From the NCBI RefSeq assembly GCF_024055795.1, contig NZ_JAMXMY010000002.1, forward strand, positions 1 to 64,000: DNA of 64,000 nt. The letters are read 5' to 3'. The translations under genes were made by a program, and so were the position numbers. Under the pieces are notes generated by a model. That model saw only the letters and a list, made by a program, of their open reading frames with translations. It was not told the DNA's origin and made no database searches. Positions 30,475 through 38,875 of the stretch are shown one piece after another. Source of the DNA: Actinoallomurus purpureus (GTDB lineage Bacteria > Actinomycetota > Actinomycetes > Streptosporangiales > Streptosporangiaceae). Positions within the stretch are counted from its first letter, which is position 1. Each line of letters begins with the position of its first letter.

Positions 30475-30902
30475 CCGAGCTGGACGCGCGGGCGGTGGAG
30501 GTGGCGCACGCCGAGTTCTACGCCGCGTTCGAGTCCGCGGACCTGGACCGGATGGGCGCGGTGTGGGCCGACGGTTCGTACGCCGACGACGTGGTGTGCG
30601 TGCATCCGGGCTGGCCGCTGATCCGCGGCCGCGGCGCGGTCCTCCGCTCCTGGGCGCTGATCATGGCCAACACCCCGTACATCCAGTTCGTGCTCACCGA
30701 CACCCAGATCAAGGTGTCCGGCGACCAGGCCGTCGTCAGCTGCGCGGAGAACATCATCACGGCCGCCGAGGAGACCGAGATCGGCCTCACCTCCGGGGGA
30801 AGCGTCGTGACCACCAACGTGTTCGTACGTACGGAGGCCGGATGGCGGCTGTGGCTCCACCACGGATCGCCCGTGCTGGGCAGGGAAGAGGACGTCGAGT
30901 GA
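30471..30902 (+). CDS. SnoaL/NTF2-like protein in the folate operon
   Basis: 143 residues with the NTF2-like cone fold pattern: an N-terminal helix pair (FYAAFESADLDRMGAVW), VHPGWPLIRGRGAVLRSW, and four strands ending VFVRTEAGWRLWLHHGSP. This family is widespread in actinobacteria next to folP/folB but has no proven role there. The start overlaps the folP stop by four bases and it is 10 bases from folB, so it is an operon member. A catalytic folate role is not supported by sequence. Confidence 0.85.
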   Translation: MTELDARAVEVAHAEFYAAFESADLDRMGAVWADGSYADDVVCVHPGWPLIRGRGAVLRSWALIMANTPYIQFVLTDTQIKVSGDQAVVSCAENIITAAEETEIGLTSGGSVVTTNVFVRTEAGWRLWLHHGSPVLGREEDVE

Positions 30903-30912
30903 GAGGGAGCGC

Positions 30913-31284
30913 GTGGTGAGCGGCGCCGACCGGATCGTGCTGCGGGGCCTGCGCGCGTGGGGCCGCCACGGCGCCCTGCCCGCCGAACGCGAGCTCGGCC
31001 AGGAATTCATCATCGACGTCACCCTGGGCCTTGACATCCGCCCGGCCGCGGCCGGAGATGATCTATTGCGTACCGTCGACTATGGCGCACTGGCCGACCG
31101 GCTCGTGTCCGTGGTCGAGGGCGAACCCGTCAACCTGATCGAGACTCTGGCCGAGCGACTGGCGGCCCGCTGCCTTGAGGTGGCACTCGTCGAGAGCGTG
31201 GAGGTCACCGTGCACAAGCCGAACGCCCCTGTGCCGCATCCGTTCACCGACGTGGCCGTGACCATCCACCGGAGCCGCTCATGA
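30913..31284 (+). CDS. folB: dihydroneopterin aldolase
   Basis: 123 residues. It cleaves 7,8-dihydroneopterin to 6-hydroxymethyl-dihydropterin and glycolaldehyde. LRGLRAWGRHGALPAERELGQ is the conserved N-terminus, DYGALADRLVSVVEG and NLIETLAERLA the substrate loop with catalytic Glu, and VTVHKPNAPVP the lysine motif. GTG 30913 or GTG 30916 is the start, behind GAGGGA. Its stop overlaps folK (ATGA). Confidence 0.94.
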   Translation: MVSGADRIVLRGLRAWGRHGALPAERELGQEFIIDVTLGLDIRPAAAGDDLLRTVDYGALADRLVSVVEGEPVNLIETLAERLAARCLEVALVESVEVTVHKPNAPVPHPFTDVAVTIHRSRS

Positions 31285-31802
31285 CGACTTCCGAGCAGAA
31301 ACACCGGACCGTGCTCTCGCTGGGCAGCAACCTTGGCGACCGCCTCGACAACCTGCAGGAGGGGATCGACGCGCTGTTCGACGCGCCCGGCCTCGACTTC
31401 GTCGCGATCTCTCCGATCTATGAGACCGAGCCGGTCGGCGGTCCGGAACAGGACGACTTCCTCAACGTGGTGATCGTGGCGGACAGCAGCGTGGCGCCCC
31501 AGTCGCTGCTGGAGCGTGTGCTGAACATCGAGGAGTCGATGGACCGCACCCGCGACGTCCGCTGGGGGCCGCGCACGCTCGACATCGACATCGTCACCAT
31601 CGACGGGGTGACGTCGGACGCGCCGGAGCTGACCCTGCCGCACCCGCGCGCCCACGAGCGGGCGTTCGTGCTGGTCCCCTGGTGCGACGTGGATCCGGAC
31701 GCCTCGCTGCCGGGGCGCGGGCGGATCGCGGACCTCCTGCCCTCGGTCGCCGGTCAGGAGCTCCGGCGCCGCGACGACCTCTCCCTGCAGCCTCCCGCGT
31801 GA
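31281..31802 (+). CDS. folK: 2-amino-4-hydroxy-6-hydroxymethyldihydropteridine diphosphokinase
   Basis: 173 residues. It transfers pyrophosphate from ATP to hydroxymethyl-dihydropterin, making the folP substrate. LSLGSNLGDRLDNLQ is the N-terminal motif, RWGPRTLDIDIVT the HPPK signature with both Mg2+ aspartates, and LPHPRAHERAFVLVP the C-terminal loop. It is coupled at both ends by four-base overlaps. Confidence 0.96.
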   Translation: MTTSEQKHRTVLSLGSNLGDRLDNLQEGIDALFDAPGLDFVAISPIYETEPVGGPEQDDFLNVVIVADSSVAPQSLLERVLNIEESMDRTRDVRWGPRTLDIDIVTIDGVTSDAPELTLPHPRAHERAFVLVPWCDVDPDASLPGRGRIADLLPSVAGQELRRRDDLSLQPPA

Positions 31803-32272
31803 AGCCGACACGGATCGCGGTCCTGGCCGCCATACTGATCGGCGTCGCCGTCGTGGTGTGGGCGGTGGTGCGCTTCTGGTACACCTCGCTGCCGCTGCTG
31901 CCCTGGACGATGCTGCCGTCGCTGCTGCTGCTCGCCCTCGGCGAGCTGTACACCGCCTTCTTCACCCGCGCCCGGATCCAGCACCGGCCCGGCACCAAAC
32001 CGATCGAGCCGCTGGTGGCCGCGCGGCTGGCGGCCCTGGCCAAGGCGAGCTCGCACGCGGCCGCCGTGCTCGCCGGCGGCTTCGCCGGAATGGCGATCTT
32101 CCTCGTTTCGTCCCTGGACAAGCCGACGCCACGGCGTGACTTCTTTGTCAGCGGCGGCACCGCCCTGGCCGGCATCGCGCTCATCGGCGCCGCGCTGTTC
32201 CTGGAGTACGCCTGCCGCGTGCCGAAGGGCCCGGAGGACGAGGACGACCACCGGAACGCCTCGCGCATCTGA
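31799..32272 (+). CDS. DUF3180 membrane protein
   Basis: 157 residues with four predicted membrane helices (about 5-24, 31-50, 78-100, 115-135). DUF3180 proteins follow folK in most actinomycetes and have no assigned role. The GTG start overlaps the folK stop (GTGA). The acidic tail EDEDDHRNAS is cytoplasmic. The gene ends exactly at a conserved stem-loop, which probably closes the folP-folB-folK transcript. Confidence 0.9.
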   Translation: MKPTRIAVLAAILIGVAVVVWAVVRFWYTSLPLLPWTMLPSLLLLALGELYTAFFTRARIQHRPGTKPIEPLVAARLAALAKASSHAAAVLAGGFAGMAIFLVSSLDKPTPRRDFFVSGGTALAGIALIGAALFLEYACRVPKGPEDEDDHRNASRI

Positions 32273-32326
32273 GAGCCCGCGCGGAACGGACCGCCGGGCT
32301 CGCGGTGCCCATTCCGCGCGGGCTCT
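32272..32326 (+). repeat. stop-codon-linked stem-loop, copy 2 (after DUF3180 gene)
   Basis: The same perfect 15-bp stem as at 19604-19657, with a 25-base loop. It starts with the last base of the TGA stop. From the stop codon onward it matches the ppa copy, read in gene orientation, for 26 bases without a mismatch; the loop ends also match (GCCCA before the 3' arm). Confidence 0.8.
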
Positions 32327-32386
32327 GAATGTCGGTGGCGGCTGCGATCGTGTGAGGCCCGGCGACCACCGAGACAGGAGGAGCGG

Positions 32387-32728
32387 ATGTCGTCCGCAGA
32401 GGAGTTGCGCGGGTTCGCGCTCGCACTGCCCGAGGCCGAGGAGCGCGAGACCTGGGGCCGTCCGACCTTCCGGGTCCGCGACAAGATCTTCGCGATCGTG
32501 TCGGACGACGGCGCGTCGGCGAGCGTGAAGGCCACCAGGGACGAGCAGACGGCACTGCTCGCCGAGGACCCGGAGATCTTCTCCTTCCCGGTGTACGTCG
32601 GGCGGCACGGCTGGGTCGGCGTCGACCTGACCCGGATCGACCCCGATCACCTGCGCGAGCTCCTCACCGACGCGTGGCGCCTGACCGCGCCCAGACGCCT
32701 CGTGAAGACCCACGACGCGGGTTGTTAG
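32387..32728 (+). CDS. MmcQ/YjbR-like protein
   Basis: 113 residues. The double-wing YjbR fold is indicated by LRGFALALPEAEERETWGRPTFRV, a strand pair KIFAIVS and a C-terminal DHLRELLTDAWRLTAP helix. The family is thought to bind DNA or be a small regulator; the function is unproven. ATG 32387 is behind AGGAGGAG. It is a free-standing gene. Confidence 0.82.
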   Translation: MSSAEELRGFALALPEAEERETWGRPTFRVRDKIFAIVSDDGASASVKATRDEQTALLAEDPEIFSFPVYVGRHGWVGVDLTRIDPDHLRELLTDAWRLTAPRRLVKTHDAGC

Positions 32729-32764
32729 TCGGAGCTCTGCCAGCCGGGCCAGATCGGCGCAAAA

Positions 32765-32790
32765 TAGTAGCCATGGCTACAGTAGCCATG
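32765..32790. promoter_or_regulatory. MarR operator overlapping the regulator's promoter
   Basis: GTAGCCATGGCTAC (32767-32780) is a perfect 14-bp palindrome, and GGCTAC-A-GTAGCC (32775-32787) a second, overlapping one. A TATGGT -10-like hexamer at 32791-32796 lies 7 bases from ATG 32804, suggesting a leaderless transcript repressed by the regulator. Confidence 0.65.
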
Positions 32791-32803
32791 TATGGTAATT
32801 GTC

Positions 32804-33280
32804 ATGAGCAAGGCACCGAACGGGCCGACGCCGGGCTACCTCGTCTGGCGGCTGGCGAACAGATGGCGCGTCGCCGTGGATCGCGCACTCGCGCCACTGG
32901 GCCTCACGCACGCGCAGTACGTCCTGCTGTCCTCGCTGTTCGGCATGGAACGCTCCGGGCTGCGGCCCAGCCAGCGTGAGCTGGCCGACCGCACCGGCCT
33001 GGAGCCGCTGTACATCTCGAAGCTGGCCCGGTCGCTGGAGGCGGACGGCCTCATCGAGCGCGCCCGCGACCTCGCCGACACCCGCGCCGTACGCCTCGCG
33101 CTGACCGACCGGGGCCGCGAGGCGGTACGGCCGGCCCTCGACACCGTCCAGCGGCTTCTCGACCGGCTGCTGGCCCCATTGGGCGGCCAGGACGGCTCGC
33201 GGACCGAAGCGTTCGTCCGCGACCTGACGGCCCTCCTGGACGCCCCGCTCGACCCCCCGCACCAGCAAAAGGAAGACTGA
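32804..33280 (+). CDS. MarR-family transcriptional regulator
   Basis: 158 residues. The winged helix contains RPSQRELADRTGLEPLYISKLARSLEADGLIERARDLADTRAVRLALTDRGRE, which is recognition helix plus wing in order. Long N- and C-terminal helices form the dimer interface. ATG 32804 is chosen since it fits a leaderless transcript and typical length; ATG 32792 is in frame upstream. It is 1 base from the dehalogenase-like gene, so it probably controls both in response to a small ligand. Confidence 0.85.
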   Translation: MSKAPNGPTPGYLVWRLANRWRVAVDRALAPLGLTHAQYVLLSSLFGMERSGLRPSQRELADRTGLEPLYISKLARSLEADGLIERARDLADTRAVRLALTDRGREAVRPALDTVQRLLDRLLAPLGGQDGSRTEAFVRDLTALLDAPLDPPHQQKED

Positions 33281-33281
33281 G

Positions 33282-34139
33282 ATGCCAGAGATCGCCGTAC
33301 TCGACTCGACCATCCACTACGAGGACTCCGGGGAGGGGACGACCTTCGTCTTCCTCCACGGCAACCCGAGTTCTTCCCACCTCTGGCGGAACGTCCTGCC
33401 CGGCGTGGGCGCGGGCCGCCTGCTCGCCCCCGACCTCGTTGGGATGGGCCGCTCCGGTAAGCCCGACATCTCGTACAGCTTCGCCGACCACGCCCGCTAC
33501 CTCGACGCCTGGTTCGACGCGCTCGGCCTGGACCGCGTCGTCCTGGTCGGCCACGACTGGGGTGGGGCGCTCGCCTTCGACTGGGCGGCCCGCCATCCTG
33601 ATCGGGTCCTCGGCCTGGCGTTCCTGGAGAGCATCGTCAAGCCGATGGCCTGGGAGGATCTGTCGCCGCAGGCCCGCAAGCGCTCGGAGATGATCCGCAC
33701 TCCCGGTGCCGGCGAGGAGATGGTGCTCGAGCAGAACCTCTTCGTCCGCCAGGCGTTCACCGGCGGCGTACTCACCCCGGCGGGCGACGAGGACCTGGAG
33801 ACCTACCTCGCCCCGTACCCGACCCCGGAGAGCCGCCGTCCCATCCTCGCCTGGGCGCGCCAGATACCGCTCGGCGGCGAGCCGGCGGAGTTGGTCGCCC
33901 GCATCGAGGCGTACGACGCGTGGCTGGCGAAGAGCCCGGACGTCCCGAAGCTGCTCATGACCTTCGAGGGCTCACCGACGCTGCTCATCGGCGAAGAGAT
34001 GGCGGCCTGGTGCGCGGCCAACATCGCCGCCCTGGAGACCGTCGCCTGCGGCAAGGCCGGCCACCACGCCCCCGAGGACCGCCCGGAAGAGATCGCAACG
34101 GCCATCGGGAACTGGGCGGACCGCCACGACCTGAGGTAG
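33282..34139 (+). CDS. haloalkane dehalogenase-like alpha/beta hydrolase
   Basis: 285 residues. Halide-binding and catalytic residues of haloalkane dehalogenases of the HLD-II type are all present: Asn28 in LHGNPSSSHLWRN, nucleophile Asp92 with halide Trp93 in GHDWGGALAFDW, acid Glu116 in FLESIVKP, and His near 262 in AGHHAPED. It should hydrolyse carbon-halogen bonds through an aspartyl ester, though the natural substrate is unknown. ATG 33282 follows AAAAGGAAG and lies 1 base after the MarR stop. Confidence 0.85.
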   Translation: MPEIAVLDSTIHYEDSGEGTTFVFLHGNPSSSHLWRNVLPGVGAGRLLAPDLVGMGRSGKPDISYSFADHARYLDAWFDALGLDRVVLVGHDWGGALAFDWAARHPDRVLGLAFLESIVKPMAWEDLSPQARKRSEMIRTPGAGEEMVLEQNLFVRQAFTGGVLTPAGDEDLETYLAPYPTPESRRPILAWARQIPLGGEPAELVARIEAYDAWLAKSPDVPKLLMTFEGSPTLLIGEEMAAWCAANIAALETVACGKAGHHAPEDRPEEIATAIGNWADRHDLR

Positions 34140-34236
34140 GGGGCGCGAACATCGCCGTCGCTGTTGCCACCTTGCCGCCGGTACGGACCCGGGTACGGGT
34201 GAGATGTCGGGTTCGTTGGGGCAACGGCGACGGCAA

Positions 34237-34269
34237 AGCGAGAGGCCCCACGACGCGGGGCCTCTCGCT
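34237..34269. terminator. hairpin between convergent dehalogenase-like and LapA genes
   Basis: AGCGAGAGGCCCC pairs perfectly over 13 bp with its complement, 7-base loop. No T tract. It sits about 60 bases from the LapA stop and 98 from the dehalogenase stop and could act in both directions. Confidence 0.6.
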
Positions 34270-34329
34270 GCCGAAGCCGGCGGGGTCAGGTCAGGGTGAT
34301 CCAAGAACCCGACGGCGGGTTTCCTGTCA

Positions 34330-34695
34330 CTACCTTGCCGGGGGGTAGGCAGGTACCTCGCTCGTCGTCGGAGCGCTGCGGGCGTGGGCCAATTCCTGCT
34401 GTAGCTGCTGGTTCTTCCTTACCAGCGTTGACATCGACTCCTCGCGCTCCTCCCTCAGGCCACGGAACTCACGGCGAGCCCGCGTGGAGCGCAGCAGTGA
34501 CAGCAAGGAGAGCGCGAGGCCCGCGATGACGAAGGCGCCGACGATCACCCCACCGATGAATACCTGCGCCGTGGTGTGCACTCCGGGCACATGCTGGCCG
34601 AAGACGTTGAGCGAGGCAGATGACGAGTTCGCGGTGATGATTCCCATGCCGACTGCTACGGCGGCTGCGGCCAGAACGATTCCTAGGAAGACCAT
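34330..34695 (-). CDS. LapA-domain (DUF1049) membrane protein
   Basis: 121 residues. Two helices (about 2-20 and 44-66) flank a short extracytoplasmic loop, the LapA/DUF1049 layout (ITANSSSASLNVFGQ, then VHTTAQVFIGGVIVGAFVIAGL). A coiled-coil tail ESMSTLVRKNQQLQQELAHAR follows. Gram-negative relatives assist lipopolysaccharide assembly; here the role is unknown. ATG 34695 follows GGAGAAGG. Confidence 0.75.
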   Translation of the reverse strand: MVFLGIVLAAAAVAVGMGIITANSSSASLNVFGQHVPGVHTTAQVFIGGVIVGAFVIAGLALSLLSLLRSTRARREFRGLREEREESMSTLVRKNQQLQQELAHARSAPTTSEVPAYPPAR

Positions 34696-35075
34696 AGGCC
34701 TTCTCCTCTCCTCGGGCGGCGGAGGTCGCGCGAATCGGGGGCTCTCGCGCGGCGTGTGACACCATCCACCCGAGTGAGTGGTTTGGTCAAGTTTGCCGGA
34801 AATCGACTTATTCGACAGTGTGTCGAGCAAGGTCGACGCTCCGCGTTCGTTGAGTGGCTTATTGTCGCTTTCGCGGTAGCGAGCCTCTTACTGAGAGGAA
34901 CCGCGAGCCCTTATTGGATGGGGTCTCTCATAACGGCGAGGTGTCCGGAGCCTGCACGGCTTGAGATATCCGGGCGATGTGGATGTCAATCGTGTGCGCG
35001 TTGGTCGGTTCCTTTGTGGGACGGTTTCGCCCATCGGACTGGGCGGCGCGGCGACCGGGGAGGGGCAGGAGCCGG
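34696..35075. other. 380-base intergenic stretch
   Basis: Lower GC than its surroundings between about 34780 and 35010. No frame has a ribosome site or conserved-looking sequence. It must carry the LapA gene promoter. I see no repeat or RNA fold worth naming. Confidence 0.4.
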
Positions 35076-35726
35076 TCAGCCCTGAATGGAGAAGAACAGC
35101 GTGTCCATGGTGTGTCCGTACTGGAGAGCGCTCTGCCATTCGTCGTGCTCGACCCGCATCTTGTCGATGAGCCTCTGGGCCTCATGGGTGAAGGCGTTGT
35201 CCATGCGGTCCAGGACCGCGGCGTAGGCGTCGGCGAGTGGCTTGGCCCTGGCCAGCGCCAGACGGCCGATGGCCGGGTACCCGTCCATGGGCGACGGAAC
35301 GTGGAAGGGGATCTCGTCGGGCGGCCCAGCGAACAGGAAGTCGAGCGGCAGCAGGTCGGCGGGGACGCCGAGGCGCCGCAGTTCGTCGCCCATGCGCCCG
35401 AAGAACGTGGAGGGCTTGGAGTACACGCCGAAATCGATGGGGTCGGACCCGCTCCAGTCGATGATGTGCTGGAGCGCCTTGTAGTACGCGTAGCCCACGT
35501 ATTCGCCGTCCGCGTTGGCGTGGCCCGCGAGGAGGTGGTCGAGTGCCTCGGGGATGGTGAGGCCGAGATCGACGCCTTGGTGTTCGAGGCTGAGCTGGTC
35601 GGCGCGGGCGTCCTTGCGTATGTGATCGCGGAGCATGCGCTGCTGAGTCGCGTTGAGTTCGCCTCCTTGCAGGTAGGCCACGACGCGGCTCTGGTCAGCG
35701 GTGGTCATCGTGATGATGTGGCTCAT
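35076..35726 (-). CDS. DUF7691-like protein, unknown function
   Basis: About 216 residues, soluble. The segment LPLDFLFAGPPDEIPFHVPSP, then DGYPAIGRLAL, resembles DUF7691 proteins, which occur beside toxin-immunity and regulatory genes in actinomycetes. YVGYAYYKALQHIIDWSG precedes it. No catalytic motif is visible. The start is unsure among in-frame ATGs at 35756, 35735, 35726 and 35708; none has a clear ribosome site. Confidence 0.6.
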   Translation of the reverse strand: MSHIITMTTADQSRVVAYLQGGELNATQQRMLRDHIRKDARADQLSLEHQGVDLGLTIPEALDHLLAGHANADGEYVGYAYYKALQHIIDWSGSDPIDFGVYSKPSTFFGRMGDELRRLGVPADLLPLDFLFAGPPDEIPFHVPSPMDGYPAIGRLALARAKPLADAYAAVLDRMDNAFTHEAQRLIDKMRVEHDEWQSALQYGHTMDTLFFSIQG

Positions 35727-35854
35727 GGGTTTCATGATGGCGGCGGGTGCGGACAAGTCACCGTGCGGAGTTGGGAGGCCTCTCGCGGGTCGGCCGCCGG
35801 CTGTGGAGATCCACGGGTCGAGATATAGTCGGTTTCTGATATCAGGAGGCGACT

Positions 35855-36448
35855 ATGACTCGGAGTGCTGACAACCCATTGGGTCTGGCGGTGATGGGGC
35901 TGCTCATGGAGCGGCCGATGCACCCGTACGAGATTTCGTCCGTGCTCCGCGAGCGCGGCAAGGACGCCAGCGTCCGGGTCAACCGGGGGTCGCTGTACGA
36001 CGTGGTGGCCGCGCTGGAGCAGGAGGGCTGGATCACCCCGCAGGCACGGCTCCAGGAGGGGAAGCGGCCGGCCCGGACGGTGTACGCGCTGACCGAGACG
36101 GGGCGCGGCGTCTTCGTCGAGCGGCTCGACGAACAGATCCGCAACCCGCGACGCGAGTTCCCTGTCTTCCTCACCGCCGTCGCCTACCTCGGCGCGCTCG
36201 GCCCGGAGGGTGCCCGCGCGGCTCTGGGGGAGCGGGCCGACCGGCTCCGGGCCGCCATCGCGAACGACGAGCGGGCCCTGGACGACGCGCTGCGGTCGGG
36301 GCAGGTGCCGCGTCTGTTCGTCATCGAGGCGGACTACGCCCTGCACATGGCGCGCGGCGAGCTCGCCTGGGTCGAGGCCACCGCCGAGCAGATCACTAAC
36401 GGGGCCCTGCCGTGGCCCGAGCGTCATGATGATGAAGGAGAGCGATGA
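35855..36448 (+). CDS. PadR-family transcriptional regulator
   Basis: 197 residues. The PadR winged helix (about 8-90) reads GLLMERPMHPYEISSVLRERG, NRGSLYDVVAALEQEGWI and RTVYALTETG. A longer C-terminal helical region (GARAALGERADRLRAAIAN and onward) is the dimer domain. ATG 35855 follows AGGAGG. Upstream GATAT at 35822 and ATATC at 35839 form a loose inverted repeat that may be its operator. Its stop overlaps the glycosidase-like gene (ATGA), so it probably controls it. Confidence 0.88.
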   Translation: MTRSADNPLGLAVMGLLMERPMHPYEISSVLRERGKDASVRVNRGSLYDVVAALEQEGWITPQARLQEGKRPARTVYALTETGRGVFVERLDEQIRNPRREFPVFLTAVAYLGALGPEGARAALGERADRLRAAIANDERALDDALRSGQVPRLFVIEADYALHMARGELAWVEATAEQITNGALPWPERHDDEGER

Positions 36449-37425
36449 TGAGCGCGAACGACGGTCTGCTCTTCGGGATCTATCCCGGAGGAGCCGCCGG
36501 CGACGACACCGGCGGCCTGGCCACCGGCCCGGCGGACGATCCCGAGCGGATTCGGGCCGCTCTCGATCGGCTGCGGCCCGACGGCCGGGATTTCCTGGTC
36601 CGGGGCTATGTTTCGTTCGTCGACGCCGACGACACCCGTAAGGTGACAGAGAGTCCGGAACGGGTCGAGCAGTACGCCGGAGACGGGCGGGTCCTGGATC
36701 TGGTCGCCCAGTACCAGTCCCGCAGTGGGGACGTCACCGGGTACACCCGTTTCGCCCGCGAGCTGGTCCGGCGTCACGGGCATCGGACCGTGACACTGCA
36801 GGTCACCGAGGAGCCGAACGTCCCCGGAAACCCGACGCTCGACGGCTACTACCCGCGCGTGCGTGAGGCCCTCGTCGAAGGGGTGCTCGCCGCCGCCGAC
36901 GAGGCCCGGCGGCAGGGCTTCGGCCATCTCCAGGTCGGTTTCAACACCACACCGCTGTTCGGGCCCGGCGCCGACTTCATCGCCTCGCTCACCGACCTGG
37001 GCGGCAAGGAGTTCGTCGACGCCCTCGGCTACGTGGGCCTGGACTTCTTCCCCGACGTCTTCCAGTCCGTTCCCCTGGACCAGCTGCACGATGCCGTCAC
37101 CGGCCTGCTCGGGCACCACCGCGCCGAGCGCCTCACCCCCGCCGGGATCGCCCCCGAGGTCCCGCTGCACATCACCGAGAACGGCTGGCCCACCGGCCCG
37201 GACCGGTCACCGGAGCGGCAGGCGGAGGTCCTGGAGGCGACGGTCCGGGCGATCGCCGAGTGCCGGGTCGCGCACAACATCGGCGCGTACACGCACTTCG
37301 CCCTGCGCGACGCCGACAGCACCGTCCCCGGGCTGTTCCACCAGTTCGGCCTCCTCGCCGACGACTACCGGCCGAAGCCGGCCTTCGCCACGTACCAGGA
37401 GCTCATCGCACGGTTCGGGGGATAG
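36445..37425 (+). CDS. clan GH-A-like glycoside hydrolase of unknown specificity
   Basis: 326 residues, no signal peptide. A TIM-barrel glycosidase pattern is suggested by the acid/base strand VTEEPNVPGN and the nucleophile strand LHITENGWPTG, each with the glutamate expected at the ends of beta-4 and beta-7 in clan GH-A. Strands FLVRGYVSFVD and LGYVGLDFFPDVF fit the barrel. It should be cytoplasmic, acting on an imported glycoside. It is coupled to the PadR gene. Substrate cannot be read from the sequence. Confidence 0.65.
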   Translation: MMSANDGLLFGIYPGGAAGDDTGGLATGPADDPERIRAALDRLRPDGRDFLVRGYVSFVDADDTRKVTESPERVEQYAGDGRVLDLVAQYQSRSGDVTGYTRFARELVRRHGHRTVTLQVTEEPNVPGNPTLDGYYPRVREALVEGVLAAADEARRQGFGHLQVGFNTTPLFGPGADFIASLTDLGGKEFVDALGYVGLDFFPDVFQSVPLDQLHDAVTGLLGHHRAERLTPAGIAPEVPLHITENGWPTGPDRSPERQAEVLEATVRAIAECRVAHNIGAYTHFALRDADSTVPGLFHQFGLLADDYRPKPAFATYQELIARFGG

Positions 37426-37533
37426 GCCCTGCGGTTTTCCACACCCTTCTCGGCGGCCGCCCGCATTCACGGCTGGGATGGTGCCGACCCGGTCGACGCC
37501 GACTCGCCGGACGTCGCCGCCAGCGGAAAAGGC

Positions 37534-37560
37534 GAGAGCGCGGCCGATGGCCGCGCTCTC
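37534..37560 (-). terminator. hairpin terminator between convergent genes
   Basis: A perfect 12-bp stem (GAGAGCGCGGCC and complement) with a GAT loop. On the minus strand GCCTTTTCC follows, a short T run, suiting the minus-strand gene that ends at 37580. Confidence 0.65.
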
Positions 37561-37579
37561 TGTTGGGGAGCCGTCCAGA

Positions 37580-38005
37580 TCAGGGCTTGCTGTTCTGGTC
37601 GACCAGGTTGGTCATGTTGCCGAGCGCGTCCAGGGTGTGATCGAGCTCGTCGCCCTGGGGTTGCTGGCCCCAGGGCCGGGAGGTTCCCTTCTCACGGTCG
37701 TCCCCCCAGCCGGTGGTCTTCTTCCATAGGTCGCTGAACAGCCAGAAGAGCGCCAGCAGGTCCTGTTCGTCGAGCTGGGCGAGCTTGGTGTCGCCGTGCG
37801 ACTGCACCGCGTTCATGAGCGCGCCGACCTTGTCGACGATCTCGGAGAGCGGTCCGGCCATATGTTCGACGAGCTTCACCACGCGCCCCTGCAGTTCGGC
37901 CTTGAACTCGGCGTCGTAAGTCGGCTCGGGGTCGGTCAGGAGCCACTCGACCTCTCTCCGCTCGCGGACGAGAGCGTCAAGGTCGAGCCTGTTGGGTGTG
38001 TTCAT
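37580..38005 (-). CDS. hypothetical protein, 141 residues
   Basis: Acidic, helical, no signal peptide. Segments LDALVRERREVEWLLTDPEP and VVKLVEHMAGPLSEIVDKVGALMNAV look like a four-helix packing, ending in a charged tail (DDREKGTSRPWGQQ). I do not recognise a family. ATG 38005 lacks a clear ribosome site. The gene lies directly beside transposase debris and may be acquired. Confidence 0.5.
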   Translation of the reverse strand: MNTPNRLDLDALVRERREVEWLLTDPEPTYDAEFKAELQGRVVKLVEHMAGPLSEIVDKVGALMNAVQSHGDTKLAQLDEQDLLALFWLFSDLWKKTTGWGDDREKGTSRPWGQQPQGDELDHTLDALGNMTNLVDQNSKP

Positions 38006-38166
38006 GATTTGTTGGGTGCCGTTGACCTCAGCACCTCTACCTCCGCATGCGACCGTCCCGAACACTTTCGCAATGTCAGCTATCTCCTCCCCGGTCACCG
38101 GTCACGGTCAGCCGCCCGGTCTTGCCCTGCGCCGCCAGCCGTACGTCCTCCAGGGCGCCCTCCGCC

Positions 38167-38700
38167 TCCGGCGACTGGGAGCTGATTGCCCAGCAGTACG
38201 ACCAGATGGTCAAGTACGCCACCGCGCTGAAGCTGCGCACCGGTGAAGCTGAACAGGTGCTACGCCGTTTCACCCGCGGCGGCCCTAAGCACCCCACCTA
38301 CCGGGCCATTGAGGAGGTGGGCCGGGCGGTCAAGTCGATCTTTATCGCCGATTACATGGCCTCCGAAGGGCTACGCCGGGAGATCCACGAGGGCCTGCAG
38401 GTGGTGGAGAACTGGAACTCCGCCAACGCCGATCTGTTCTACGGCAAGGCCGGCACCATCGGCGGAACTGACCGGGAGAACCAGGAGGTCTCCATGCTCG
38501 CTCTGCACCTGCTGCAGTCGGCCCTGGTCTTCGTTAACACCGTCCTGGTTCAGTCGCTGCTGAAGGACCCGGCCTGGGCTGAGCGGCTCACCGACGCCGA
38601 CCGGCGCGCGCTCAGTCCGCTCTTCTGGTCGCACGCCAACCTGTACGGCACTTTCCACATCGACATGGACACCCACCTGGACCTGGGCTTGGCCGCCTGA
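38167..38700 (+). pseudogene. Tn3-family transposase C-terminal remnant
   Basis: From about 38167 the frame reads [55 protein letters not shown] and [21 protein letters not shown], the last about 175 residues of Tn3-family transposases. The full enzyme is close to 1000 residues. The first two catalytic aspartates are absent, and no matching upstream coding is seen in other frames. No Tn3 terminal inverted repeat was found by eye next to it. Confidence 0.88.
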
Positions 38701-38875
38701 GAAGTGCCTCCGGCCATGATGTGGTCGGCGTGGTACAGGCCCTGGGTGAGCGGGCGGGGCGCGTGCTCGTCGGCCGTGCTGGGGGAGACAAAGGTGATCG
38801 CGGAACGTGGTGGCGTCGAAGGCCGGAGCCTGGTCGAGGTCTTTCTGCCGGAGCGATCTCGACCAGGTAGGCGGG

